A stretch of 43,226 nucleotides of DNA from Legionella sp. 515359 (GTDB taxonomy: Bacteria > Pseudomonadota > Gammaproteobacteria > Legionellales > Legionellaceae): the NCBI GenBank assembly GCA_025941565.1, contig JAPCYN010000034.1, forward strand, positions 1-43,226. Reading direction: 5' to 3'. Each line of letters begins with the position of its first letter. Within the stretch, counting starts at the first letter, position 1. The position numbers and the translations under genes were made by a program. Shown here in pieces: positions 8,056-15,802 of the stretch. The notes below the pieces were generated by a model. That model saw nothing but the letters and a program-made list of their open reading frames with translations, was not told where the DNA came from and ran no database searches.

Positions 8056-8391
8056 TTAATGCAGCTTTTGCCCATTAGGAACTTTGGGATCGGTAGTTAT
8101 TAGGCATATCGCTCCATTCGCATCACTGAATCCAACCAATAAAAATTGGGAAGTAAAACCTGCGATATTTTTTTCACCTAAGTTAACACACCCGACCACA
8201 GAACGTCCTAATAAAGTTTCAGGCGTATAATGCACGGTAACTTGGGCCGAGGTTTGTAATACACCTATATCCTTACCAAAATCCACCCAAACTTTATATG
8301 CGGGTTTCTTTGCACGCGGAAACTCTTCAACTTTGACAACAGTACCTGAGCGTAATTCAACTTTGGCAAAATCATCGAAGGATATAGCCAT
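8056..8391 (-). CDS. csaA: CsaA-like tRNA-binding-domain protein
   Basis: A 111-residue OB-fold protein of the tRNA-binding-domain (EMAP/CsaA/YgjH) family, matching the usual length of about 110. The sequence begins ISFDDFAKVELRSGTVVKVE, the strand that opens this fold, and continues with KKPAYKVWVDFG and GRSVVGCVNLGEKNIAGF, blocks typical of CsaA. Family members are dimeric and are described as export-linked chaperones or tRNA-binding proteins; the true role is unsettled. The ATG at 8391 has a strong AGAGG 5-6 nt upstream, so the longer reading from 8448 is unlikely. It is downstream of the dehydratase gene on the same strand, 57 nt away. Confidence 0.85.
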   Translation of the reverse strand: MAISFDDFAKVELRSGTVVKVEEFPRAKKPAYKVWVDFGKDIGVLQTSAQVTVHYTPETLLGRSVVGCVNLGEKNIAGFTSQFLLVGFSDANGAICLITTDPKVPNGQKLH

Positions 8392-8448
8392 TAAAACCTC
8401 TTCTTCACTAAATGAGTACAATAAAACACAACGATACTCATAAACCAA

Positions 8449-10320
8449 TTAGATTACTGGTACCACACTGGTTGTATTTAATTCAGGAACCAAACTTTTC
8501 AGTAAAATAAATAACTCATCATTCTGGTTTTCCTGACATGCAGTATTCAATAAACGCATGGTTTGAATTAATTCATCCCAATTCAGCTCACGGAATTTAG
8601 CCTTGAATAATTTTTCATGTTCTGTTGAAGCCAATTGCTCCGATTCATGGAACAATTCTTCAAATAACTTCTCTCCTGGACGTAATCCAGTGTATTCAAT
8701 CATAATATCCTTCCCAGGCTCTTTCCCAGCCAAACGAATCATTTGCTCTGCCAAGTAGCTGATTTTAATGGGCTCGCCCATATCCAAAACAAAAATTTCT
8801 CCACCATTTCCATTAACCATGGCTTGTAAAATTAACTGGCATGCTTCGGGTATTGTCATAAAATATCGTTGCATGTCGGGATGGGTTACTTTTATCGGAC
8901 CACCACTTTGTAATTGCTTTTGAAATAATGGAACGACACTTCCTGCCGAACCCAAAACATTTCCAAAACGAACAGTAATGAATTGTGTTTTAGCTCTTCC
9001 ATCAAGGTTTTGACAATAAATCTCAGCCACACGCTTGGTAGTTCCCATAATGTTGGTCGGATTTACTGCTTTATCAGTAGAAATCAAAATAAATTTTTCA
9101 ACATCAACGGCAACACTCGCTTTTGCAACTATCTGAGTTCCAAGTACGTTATTCATCACCGCAACACGTATTTGATCTTGTAAAAGAGGAACATGCTTAT
9201 ACGCAGCAGCATGAAATACTATTTCAGGTGAAAAATGAGTAAAGAGATGATTAATAGCTACTTCATCAGTAACACTCATCAATTTGAGTTCTAAAGAAAT
9301 ATCTGGAAAATTTTGCTTCAACTCAAGTTCAATTTGATACAAATTAAACTCGCTGTTTTCCACTATAGCTAAGCTCTTCGGTTTGAGGGCTAAAATTTGT
9401 CGGCATAACTCCGATCCAATTGATCCTCCCCCACCAGTAACCAATACTCTTTTTCCAGCGATCCCTGCGGTTAGCTTGTCCCATTGTAAATTAACTTGGT
9501 CCCGGCCTAACAAATCTTCAATATTAACTGGCCTTAATGCATTGACTTCGACTCGTCCAGAAGCTAAAGCATTAAGACTAGGAAGAGTACTGAACGGAGT
9601 TTGGCTTTCCTCACAACAGGTAACGATACGTCGCATCACTGAAGAACTTGCTGAGGGTATAGCGATAAAAATCAAATCAATTTGGTGCTCATTAACACGC
9701 TCGGAAATTTGGCTGGTAGTTCCCAGAACGGGTACTCCATGAACTTCTAAGCCGCGTTTTGCTATGTTGTCATCGATAAAACCCACAGGCTTGTACTGAT
9801 ACGAACGCTTTAAATCACGGACCAAGCCTTCACCGGCCATACCTGCACCAATAATAAGTACTCGTTTTACTTCGGTCGCTTTATTACCTCTGGCTCGCTT
9901 ATCCCAATAAATCCTTCTCAGCATTCTACTGCTGCAAAGAATCGTAGTTAAAATCATGCAGTATAGGGGAAATACCGAACGAGGAACTTCGTGAAGGATT
10001 GAGGCTAAATATAAAACAGGAATTCCCAACACTGTAGCACTCAACGTAGCTTTTAGAATTCGAATTACATCGTTTAATGAAAAAAAGCGCCATAAACCAC
10101 GGTAGGTCTTAAAATAGAAATAACAGCAAACTTGAATCACTGTTAATAAAGTCAAAGCGATAATGGAATGCGTCGATGTCAATATTTTAGGAAAGGGTTG
10201 CATGTTATAGCGCAACCAATAGGCAGCATACCATGCTACAGGAATAGCAAAAATATCACAGAGAAAAACGGGTAGCTTTTTATGCAGCTTTTGTAAAAAT
10301 ACAGGCATTTTATGTATCAT
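8449..10320 (-). CDS. membrane-anchored nucleotide-sugar 4,6-dehydratase (WbpM/CapD family)
   Basis: A 623-residue polysaccharide biosynthesis enzyme of the WbpM/FlaA1/CapD family. About four hydrophobic segments lie in the first 130 residues. They are followed by a Rossmann domain with IIGAGMAGEG (about 156-165) and a second, catalytic SDR domain starting VTGGGGSIGSEL (about 294-305). The active-site block NPTNIMGTTK carries Met425 and Lys429, the SMK-type variant of the usual Tyr-x3-Lys found in UDP-GlcNAc 4,6-dehydratases. Such enzymes start synthesis of rare 6-deoxy amino sugars for LPS or glycoproteins. The ATG at 10320 with AAGGA 10 nt upstream is preferred over GTG at 10338. It follows two glycan genes on the same strand, so it probably serves the same surface glycan. 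Confidence 0.88.
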   Translation of the reverse strand: MIHKMPVFLQKLHKKLPVFLCDIFAIPVAWYAAYWLRYNMQPFPKILTSTHSIIALTLLTVIQVCCYFYFKTYRGLWRFFSLNDVIRILKATLSATVLGIPVLYLASILHEVPRSVFPLYCMILTTILCSSRMLRRIYWDKRARGNKATEVKRVLIIGAGMAGEGLVRDLKRSYQYKPVGFIDDNIAKRGLEVHGVPVLGTTSQISERVNEHQIDLIFIAIPSASSSVMRRIVTCCEESQTPFSTLPSLNALASGRVEVNALRPVNIEDLLGRDQVNLQWDKLTAGIAGKRVLVTGGGGSIGSELCRQILALKPKSLAIVENSEFNLYQIELELKQNFPDISLELKLMSVTDEVAINHLFTHFSPEIVFHAAAYKHVPLLQDQIRVAVMNNVLGTQIVAKASVAVDVEKFILISTDKAVNPTNIMGTTKRVAEIYCQNLDGRAKTQFITVRFGNVLGSAGSVVPLFQKQLQSGGPIKVTHPDMQRYFMTIPEACQLILQAMVNGNGGEIFVLDMGEPIKISYLAEQMIRLAGKEPGKDIMIEYTGLRPGEKLFEELFHESEQLASTEHEKLFKAKFRELNWDELIQTMRLLNTACQENQNDELFILLKSLVPELNTTSVVPVI

Positions 10321-10432
10321 ACAAGAATCATCCTTCACTCATTTTATTATCTTATTATCAGCAGATAGTACACTATGTTGAGCTGTATCTCATCAAAAAT
10401 CACTCCCAACCATGGTAAACCTTAATCCGAGA

Positions 10433-11968
10433 TTATCTCTTTTCTGATGAAAAAATAGTAGAATTTTTATATATTTCATAACGATAAATCGAGTCGGGGT
10501 TATTACTCACATAAGTTTTGCTTAATTCATAATCATGATGTGTGCTCAACATTTCCTTTAAACAAACATCACTTGGCGTATATATTACTCTTCCTTGTTT
10601 AATAAGCGAAGTTAAAATAATAATTGCCGGCTTTTTATGCCAAACATTCTTACATAATGCCTCATACATGTTTTTTGTGGAATAATGTGCCATTGTTAAA
10701 TTATTTAAACAGTATGAATCAATAAAATTCAAATTACTGGCATAGGGAATTAATCCGCTATCCGCTAAAACCACCCAATCACCAGCAGAAGCATAATTAT
10801 TTAACCAATCGATTACCTTGCCGCGTAATTGTTCGCCGCGAACTGGATTTTGGCTAAAATAACGGTAATCTGCCAAGCTCATAGTCGGGATAAAAAGAAA
10901 CAAAATTACAAAAAAACTTAAATAAAAGAGCACTGTAAAAATAAAGTCTCTTTTTTGCTTAAAAGTGCGAACGATGATACTCATACTTTGTACTAATAAG
11001 GGTAGAAACAAAGCGAACACGGGCAAAAAAAGTCGATTTTCAAAAGCAACAACCGGGTCTGAATCGGCCAACATAATGAGGTAGATAAGACTCGGCAACC
11101 ATAAAAAATAATGCCGTTTATCTCTGGACGTAATACAAGCAGGCAAGGCTAAAAGTGCTAAAGGCCAAATCAATTTGAGATAATCAACATCCAAAGCAAA
11201 AGTAAAAAACTGAGATATTCCTTTGCAATAAACAGAATTCGGAAACAAAAATCCAAAATAAATGAGGCGCCAAAAAAAATAAGGCCCATAAAGCAATACA
11301 AGGGTTAGGCAAAAAAGTAATACACCATGCCAGTAACGCTGTGTTTCTTCTTTAGGTCTATCCCAACAAATTAAACTAAAAAACAAAATCATTAATGCAG
11401 GAGCTTCTGGTCTTGTCATTCCTGCCAAAGCAAGTAAAATTCCTGCGCCTACAAAATAAACATTCTCTGCCGAACTGCGCGTACCCGGAAAAAGAGTGTA
11501 CCCCATGCCTCTGAAACAGCAATATACGGCGCCGCATATTAGTGCTTCATATACTGCCGTTTCTAAACCGCTGGTTGCCCATATAATCTGTCCTTTATAG
11601 AGTAATAAACTCATGCAGGGAAGAAGCGATTCGCGCCTGGAAAACCAGAACCGGCTAATTAAATAAATAAAATAACACGTGAAAAGTAGCCCTAACAATC
11701 CAGCCATTTTTAAGACAATTACAGGGTTACCTTTTAATAGAAGTGTTAAAGCACCTAATGCCACAAAACTAAAGTTGGAATATCCTTCAACCGGAGGAGT
11801 ATGTAAATTCCATACTATACCCTCTCCAGCAGCCCAATATTTGGCATAGCGCAAAGAAATGTACATATCATCGATGGTTAATGGCCAAATCGCTTGGAGC
11901 TGCAGAACAAATAAATAAAAAAACACTAAAATCAGAATGCTGTCATACCAACACAACTCCGATTTCAT
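10433..11968 (-). CDS. GT-C-fold glycosyltransferase, AftB-like
   Basis: A 511-residue polytopic membrane protein with around ten hydrophobic segments and a C-terminal soluble domain. Near the N-terminus it has TIDDMYISLRYAKYW (31-45), with the Asp-Asp pair in the first external loop that binds the lipid-phosphate donor in GT-C enzymes, then VEGYSNF (60-66) and SGLETAVYEAL. That combination is typical of the AftB-like family of lipid-linked arabinofuranose transferases and relatives. The start at 11968 is chosen because its ATG overlaps the TGA of the upstream UbiA-family gene (ATGA), indicating translational coupling; the longer frame from 12007 would overlap by 43 nt. Acceptor and sugar are inferred only from the neighbour. 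Confidence 0.75.
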   Translation of the reverse strand: MKSELCWYDSILILVFFYLFVLQLQAIWPLTIDDMYISLRYAKYWAAGEGIVWNLHTPPVEGYSNFSFVALGALTLLLKGNPVIVLKMAGLLGLLFTCYFIYLISRFWFSRRESLLPCMSLLLYKGQIIWATSGLETAVYEALICGAVYCCFRGMGYTLFPGTRSSAENVYFVGAGILLALAGMTRPEAPALMILFFSLICWDRPKEETQRYWHGVLLFCLTLVLLYGPYFFWRLIYFGFLFPNSVYCKGISQFFTFALDVDYLKLIWPLALLALPACITSRDKRHYFLWLPSLIYLIMLADSDPVVAFENRLFLPVFALFLPLLVQSMSIIVRTFKQKRDFIFTVLFYLSFFVILFLFIPTMSLADYRYFSQNPVRGEQLRGKVIDWLNNYASAGDWVVLADSGLIPYASNLNFIDSYCLNNLTMAHYSTKNMYEALCKNVWHKKPAIIILTSLIKQGRVIYTPSDVCLKEMLSTHHDYELSKTYVSNNPDSIYRYEIYKNSTIFSSEKR

Positions 11969-12852
11969 TGAGCTAAAGCCATAAAGGTTAAAACGACAAA
12001 ACACCAAAGATTAATTCGTGACAATCGATCACTCAAAAAAACAATAACCGGATCATCATTTTCAATGTCTTGAGTCGCAAGCCAGGCAAAACGCCACAAT
12101 GCAATCGCAGCAAATGGGACAGTTAACATAAAATAAAAAGATTCATCCCGAACATAAATAATATAAAAAACGTAAGTAAGAAAACTGGTAAAACCAATCG
12201 CAAGAATCAGCCAATGAAGTACTAAAGGATTATATTTCTTTAATACCTTGCGTGTACTGTGTTTTAGTCCTAATTGCATTTCCATTTGGCGTTTGTTTAA
12301 AGCAATAAAAAGACTAAGCAAGGTGGCCGCAACAATTAACCAGGTAGAGATGGGTAACCCGATACCTAAAGTACCCGCTAATACACGCAGCAAAAATCCT
12401 GCAGCAATACAGAGAACATCAATAATAGGAATAAGTTTGAAAAGATGATTATAGGCAACATTAATCACTAAATAAATGCAGAGAATAATTGCCAGTGTCT
12501 TCGAAATTAACCAACCTAAAGCAAGACCTGTGACTAGCAATAAAAACAGCATAAAAATTGCTTCTGATAGAGAAACTTTTCCACTCGCTAAGGGTCGATG
12601 TCGTTTGTGAGGATGTAATCTGTCCTCAGTTCTGTCTTCTATGTCATTATAAATATAAACGGCGCTTGAGATCAGGCAAAAAGCTAAAGATGCGAGTAAT
12701 GCAGGGATAAAATATCCAGGAGTAGGTGTATAACAAAATCCCAGCATCACAAAGACTGCTTTGGTCCAGTGAGACACTCTAAGAAGTAGAAACAAATGTT
12801 TCAGCCTTTCCATGACACTCACTTTTTTCATCTCATTTGTCAATTCAGTCAC
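11965..12852 (-). CDS. UbiA-family decaprenyl-phosphate phosphoribosyltransferase-like enzyme
   Basis: A 295-residue membrane prenyltransferase of the UbiA superfamily with about eight or nine helices. The first Asp-rich motif is NDIEDRTED (69-77), followed directly by LHPHKRHRPLASG (79-91). The DRxHPxKRxRPxAxG pattern is characteristic of decaprenyl-phosphate 5-phosphoribosyltransferase (mycobacterial Rv3806c type), which transfers phosphoribose from PRPP to polyprenyl phosphate as the first step toward lipid-linked D-arabinofuranose. The coupled downstream GT-C gene fits a donor-maker plus transferase pair. The start is a GTG at 12852 with AGGA 9 nt upstream; ATGs at 12831 and 12813 are alternatives. 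The epimerase pair DprE1/DprE2 is not in this window. Confidence 0.78.
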   Translation of the reverse strand: MTELTNEMKKVSVMERLKHLFLLLRVSHWTKAVFVMLGFCYTPTPGYFIPALLASLAFCLISSAVYIYNDIEDRTEDRLHPHKRHRPLASGKVSLSEAIFMLFLLLVTGLALGWLISKTLAIILCIYLVINVAYNHLFKLIPIIDVLCIAAGFLLRVLAGTLGIGLPISTWLIVAATLLSLFIALNKRQMEMQLGLKHSTRKVLKKYNPLVLHWLILAIGFTSFLTYVFYIIYVRDESFYFMLTVPFAAIALWRFAWLATQDIENDDPVIVFLSDRLSRINLWCFVVLTFMALAQ

Positions 12853-13190
12853 TTTCTCTGTTCCTGTAAAAATGCAGCCTGGGACAAAGTAAAAGCATAA
12901 CCCGAGAATACCCTACATCTGTTAGAATGAAGGTTATGACTCCGCCCCACCCAAGTTACGTTACTCTGTATTACCCACAACGCACACTATCTATAGTCAA
13001 TTAAGTTAAAAGTATCATAATCCTGAAAAAATGCATCATTTCATAAGGTTAATTGCTAAATAAAGTAAAAACGTTCAACATATTGAAGCACTTTAGTAAA
13101 AAATAACCAAATAACATTGCATTTATACAATTACGAAGTAAGATAAAATATACAAAAGGAATCACGCATATATCACAGACAAAGAATCCA
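12853..13190. other. intergenic region between divergent genes, with repeat
   Basis: The gap separates the minus-strand glycan operon from the plus-strand membrane-protein gene, so it should hold promoters for both. It contains a degenerate copy of the dispersed palindromic repeat (12874-12959). The rest is AT-rich without a recognisable element. Confidence 0.45.
12874..12959. repeat. degenerate copy of the dispersed palindromic repeat
   Basis: The left end gcagcctggg and the right end cacccaagttac are the diverged complementary ends of the repeat whose best copy is at 32301-32382. The internal taacccgag block is also in the expected place. Confidence 0.5.
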
Positions 13191-13208
13191 ATGGACGGGG
13201 GATATCAT

Positions 13209-14495
13209 ATGCACTTTATTCTTGCACCAGGATGTATCGCAAAATTCGATCAGTTACGTAATGCCTATGAAACAGAAAAACATGTTGATTTAAACGAAAA
13301 ACCTTCAATGATAGGTAAGCCTATTTTTTTTGGAGGAACTGATGTCGTCAGTCGAAACATGCAAGTTACATTTTTAGAGAAAGTAAAAGCAGTTCTTAAA
13401 ATCCATTTGCTTCACGAACAGGAAATCAAAACTCCAGAACAACGTCAAGTATACATCATTGCAGCGCGATTTATGATTGCTGCTTGCTTATATGTACAAT
13501 CCCAAATTGGAAGTTCAAAACGAAACTCCGCCTTATACCGAATCATTGAAGACAATTTGGGAATAACTGCTGAAAACTACCTGGATGATGAAGATAAAGA
13601 AACATGTTACTTGACCGCAGAGCGACTCATTAAAACACCGCATGCGTTAGAACATGCTAATGCTGCGTTAGAAAAAGATGGACTCAAACCATTTACTGAA
13701 AAAGAATGGAAACAATTCACCGAATTTTTAAAAGAGATGTGTCATAAAAAAGAAGCCACAGATCAAATCACAAAATTCCCAGTGATCTCTATGACGCAAC
13801 CTTTATTCGGCGCAGCCTTTGCGTATGTAGGAGCTACTGTAGGTGTAGTAGTGGCAGAAGGTGTAAGTAATTCGACCACAGCAATATCTCCAAGGGTTCA
13901 ACTCACAGCGTTGGTTGGCAGTACTTTACTGGTTTTTAGTCCTGCAGGAACAACTGGAGTTGCCCTCTTTGCACCCGTAATTGCAACGAAACTCTTTACT
14001 TCTTTTTGTACGATCAGCTTGGCACATCTTATGGGAACAGCAGCAGGATATCTGGGGCAAGGTGTAGGTATCGGAGTAGGCCTTCCGTTTGATGCTGCAT
14101 ATAATTTACTCTGGTCCATTTGTTCTCTAATAAGTAATTACTACAGTAAAACACCAACGCTTGCTCCAATTGATGGGATACGTATTGTCGATGGTGCTAC
14201 CATAATTGCAGGCATCCCGATTCAATTAGTTTCAGAAAATGCATTGCCTGAAGGCTGTACTAAAAAAATTCTTGAAATAACCGAAGAAGGTGAAATTCGC
14301 ATCGAAGGTGAAGAAGTAAAAGATACCAAGAAACCCATGCAAATTCCCCCCGAAGTAATTGAGGAATTAAAGAAACAATTAGCAATCCGCACTCAAACCC
14401 ATGAATCAACTGCAGTGCAACAGGAATCAGAGAAAAAAGAAACTAAGAAAAATGAAGAGGAAGATGCGGAGCCTGGGGCATTTTCCTTGGCATAA
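13209..14495 (+). CDS. membrane protein of unknown function with Glu-rich tail
   Basis: A 428-residue protein that I do not recognise. The first about 200 residues are soluble and mixed charge. Three to four hydrophobic, Gly/Ala-rich segments follow between about residues 200 and 310 (FGAAFAYVGATVGVVVAEG, then a run rich in Ala, Gly and Val). A cytosolic tail ends in a highly charged stretch (KKETKKNEEEDAE). The Glu-rich tail resembles Dot/Icm translocation signals but this is weak evidence. The ATG at 13209 follows GGGGGA by 6 nt; an ATG at 13191 would add six residues. The gene stands alone, convergent with secF. Confidence 0.7.
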   Translation: MHFILAPGCIAKFDQLRNAYETEKHVDLNEKPSMIGKPIFFGGTDVVSRNMQVTFLEKVKAVLKIHLLHEQEIKTPEQRQVYIIAARFMIAACLYVQSQIGSSKRNSALYRIIEDNLGITAENYLDDEDKETCYLTAERLIKTPHALEHANAALEKDGLKPFTEKEWKQFTEFLKEMCHKKEATDQITKFPVISMTQPLFGAAFAYVGATVGVVVAEGVSNSTTAISPRVQLTALVGSTLLVFSPAGTTGVALFAPVIATKLFTSFCTISLAHLMGTAAGYLGQGVGIGVGLPFDAAYNLLWSICSLISNYYSKTPTLAPIDGIRIVDGATIIAGIPIQLVSENALPEGCTKKILEITEEGEIRIEGEEVKDTKKPMQIPPEVIEELKKQLAIRTQTHESTAVQQESEKKETKKNEEEDAEPGAFSLA

Positions 14496-14568
14496 GCCTT
14501 AGTGATAGCTGAGTTTCAACAGAGAGTTATACTTCGCTCAATCAAATGAACTTATTGAATCTTTAAAA

Positions 14569-14649
14569 TAGTCTGGGTGCAAGCTGGCAGCAATCGATAA
14601 ACTGATGCAAGCAATCTCCGGGTTCCAGCTCGGCTTGCGTCCAGGCTAC
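14569..14649. repeat. dispersed palindromic repeat copy
   Basis: The left arm agtctgggtgcaagctgg and right arm ccagctcggcttgcgtccag are complementary with a small bulge. The ends match the tagcctgggtg family seen at other intergenic sites. Confidence 0.6.
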
Positions 14650-14677
14650 AAGTCTCCGAAGTACCTTATTCGAGAAT

Positions 14678-14712
14678 GTAGCCTGAGTGAAGGCAAAACG
14701 TAACCCAGGCTA
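14678..14712. repeat. short copy of the gtagcctgggtga repeat
   Basis: gtagcctgagtgaaggcaaa followed by acgtaacccaggcta forms an imperfect hairpin through tagcctg/caggcta. It directly abuts the composite repeat that follows. Confidence 0.6.
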
Positions 14713-14716
14713 AGGG

Positions 14717-14856
14717 CTGAATCTTCTACACATCGTTGAAAAACCAGTCCAGCTCTATTCCGACGTCCCGCGGCTTGTCCGCGGGATCCAGAAGATCTGC
14801 CCTAAAACACTGGACCCTGCGGACAAGCCGCGGGGCGTAGGCGCTGATGTGATCAA
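14717..14856. repeat. composite repeat, long copy (140 nt)
   Basis: The outer 79 nt match the short copy at 34418-34496 with a few substitutions. The long copy carries an extra 61 nt (about 14768-14828) bounded by ccgcgg repeats. Inside are a hairpin cccgcggcttgtccgcggg (14767-14785) and a complementary downstream segment gcggacaagccgcgg. Confidence 0.75.
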
Positions 14857-14872
14857 GAGACAGGGCTATGGG

Positions 14873-15790
14873 TTACGGACGCTCATCAACTTCTTTACGC
14901 TGGTTGGGCATAAAATCTTTTCTATCAAGCCCCATAGCTACCGCTAAAGCTCCAGCAACATAGATAGAAGAATAAGTACCAATCACAATGCCTATGATCA
15001 ATGCCAGAGAAAATCCACGTATCGCCTCACCTCCGTAGACAAACAATGCAACCACTACAAAGAGGGTTAACATGGAGGTCATGATGGTACGTGATAAAGT
15101 TTGGTTAATCGAAATATTCATAATTTCTACAGGACTTGAACGACGAACCTTAACAAAGTTCTCGCGTACCCTATCAAAAACTACGATGGTATCATTTAGG
15201 GAATAACCAATTACCGCCAATAAACCTGCAAGTGCTTTCAGATCAAATTCAATGCCGAAAAATGCAAAGATGCCTAATATCAATACCGGGTCATGGATTA
15301 GTGCAACAGCAGAACTCACTGCAAGTCGATACTCAAAACGCATAGCGATATAAATCATCGTTGCTAATAAAGAAACAACAACAGCTAAAGCCCCTTTAGT
15401 CGCTAATTCTTGTCCTACTTGTGGACCGACAAAATCAACTCTTTGTTTTGCAGCACCTGGAAGCGCACTCATGACCTGGTCTACCAGACGTGATTGCTCT
15501 TTATCTTCACGGGGAGCAATACTAATTAACACATCTTTAGAAGTTCCATAACTGACAACCTGAGCTTCTTTAAATCCTGCCTTACCCAGACTTTCCCTGA
15601 TTAAAGGTAAATCCGCAGCCGAAGAATAAGAAACTTCAATTTGAGTTCCACCCGTAAAATCAAGCCCCCACTTCAAGCCATGAATCGTCAAAGCACCTAT
15701 AGAAAGTACAAAGATCAATACGGAAAAAATCGCCGTCCAACGACGAGCACCCATAAAGTCCACATTTGAATTTGGATTAAAAAATTCCAT
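14873..15790 (-). CDS. secF: protein translocase subunit SecF
   Basis: A 305-residue inner-membrane protein that, with SecD, uses the proton gradient to help pull secreted proteins through SecYEG. It has one N-terminal membrane helix, a periplasmic domain opening with GLDFTGGTQIEVSY (about residues 38-51) and five C-terminal helices. The conserved GYSLNDTIVVFDRVREN block lies around residues 195-211. Length is usual for the family. The ATG has GAGG 5 nt upstream. It begins 12 nt after the secD stop, so the two are co-transcribed. Confidence 0.96.
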   Translation of the reverse strand: MEFFNPNSNVDFMGARRWTAIFSVLIFVLSIGALTIHGLKWGLDFTGGTQIEVSYSSAADLPLIRESLGKAGFKEAQVVSYGTSKDVLISIAPREDKEQSRLVDQVMSALPGAAKQRVDFVGPQVGQELATKGALAVVVSLLATMIYIAMRFEYRLAVSSAVALIHDPVLILGIFAFFGIEFDLKALAGLLAVIGYSLNDTIVVFDRVRENFVKVRRSSPVEIMNISINQTLSRTIMTSMLTLFVVVALFVYGGEAIRGFSLALIIGIVIGTYSSIYVAGALAVAMGLDRKDFMPNQRKEVDERP

Positions 15791-15802
15791 CTGAGCCTCG
15801 CC

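Larger units (their letters stand above)
14496..14872. other. repeat-filled intergenic region between convergent genes
   Basis: The gap between the membrane-protein gene and secF is almost entirely repeats: two copies of the gtagcctgggtga family (14569-14649, 14678-14712) and the long copy of a composite repeat (14717-14856). No gene is seen. Confidence 0.6.

Noticed and set aside
8392-8448. Longer N-terminus for the CsaA-like protein
   Set aside because: The extra 19 residues have no family match, and the internal ATG at 8391 has a strong AGAGG.
9383-9742. Plus-strand ORF of 119 codons opposite the dehydratase gene
   Set aside because: It lies fully antisense to a well-conserved gene and has no recognisable motif.
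11969-12007. Upstream start for the GT-C glycosyltransferase
   Set aside because: It would overlap the UbiA-family gene by 43 nt, whereas the ATG at 11968 gives the standard ATGA coupling.
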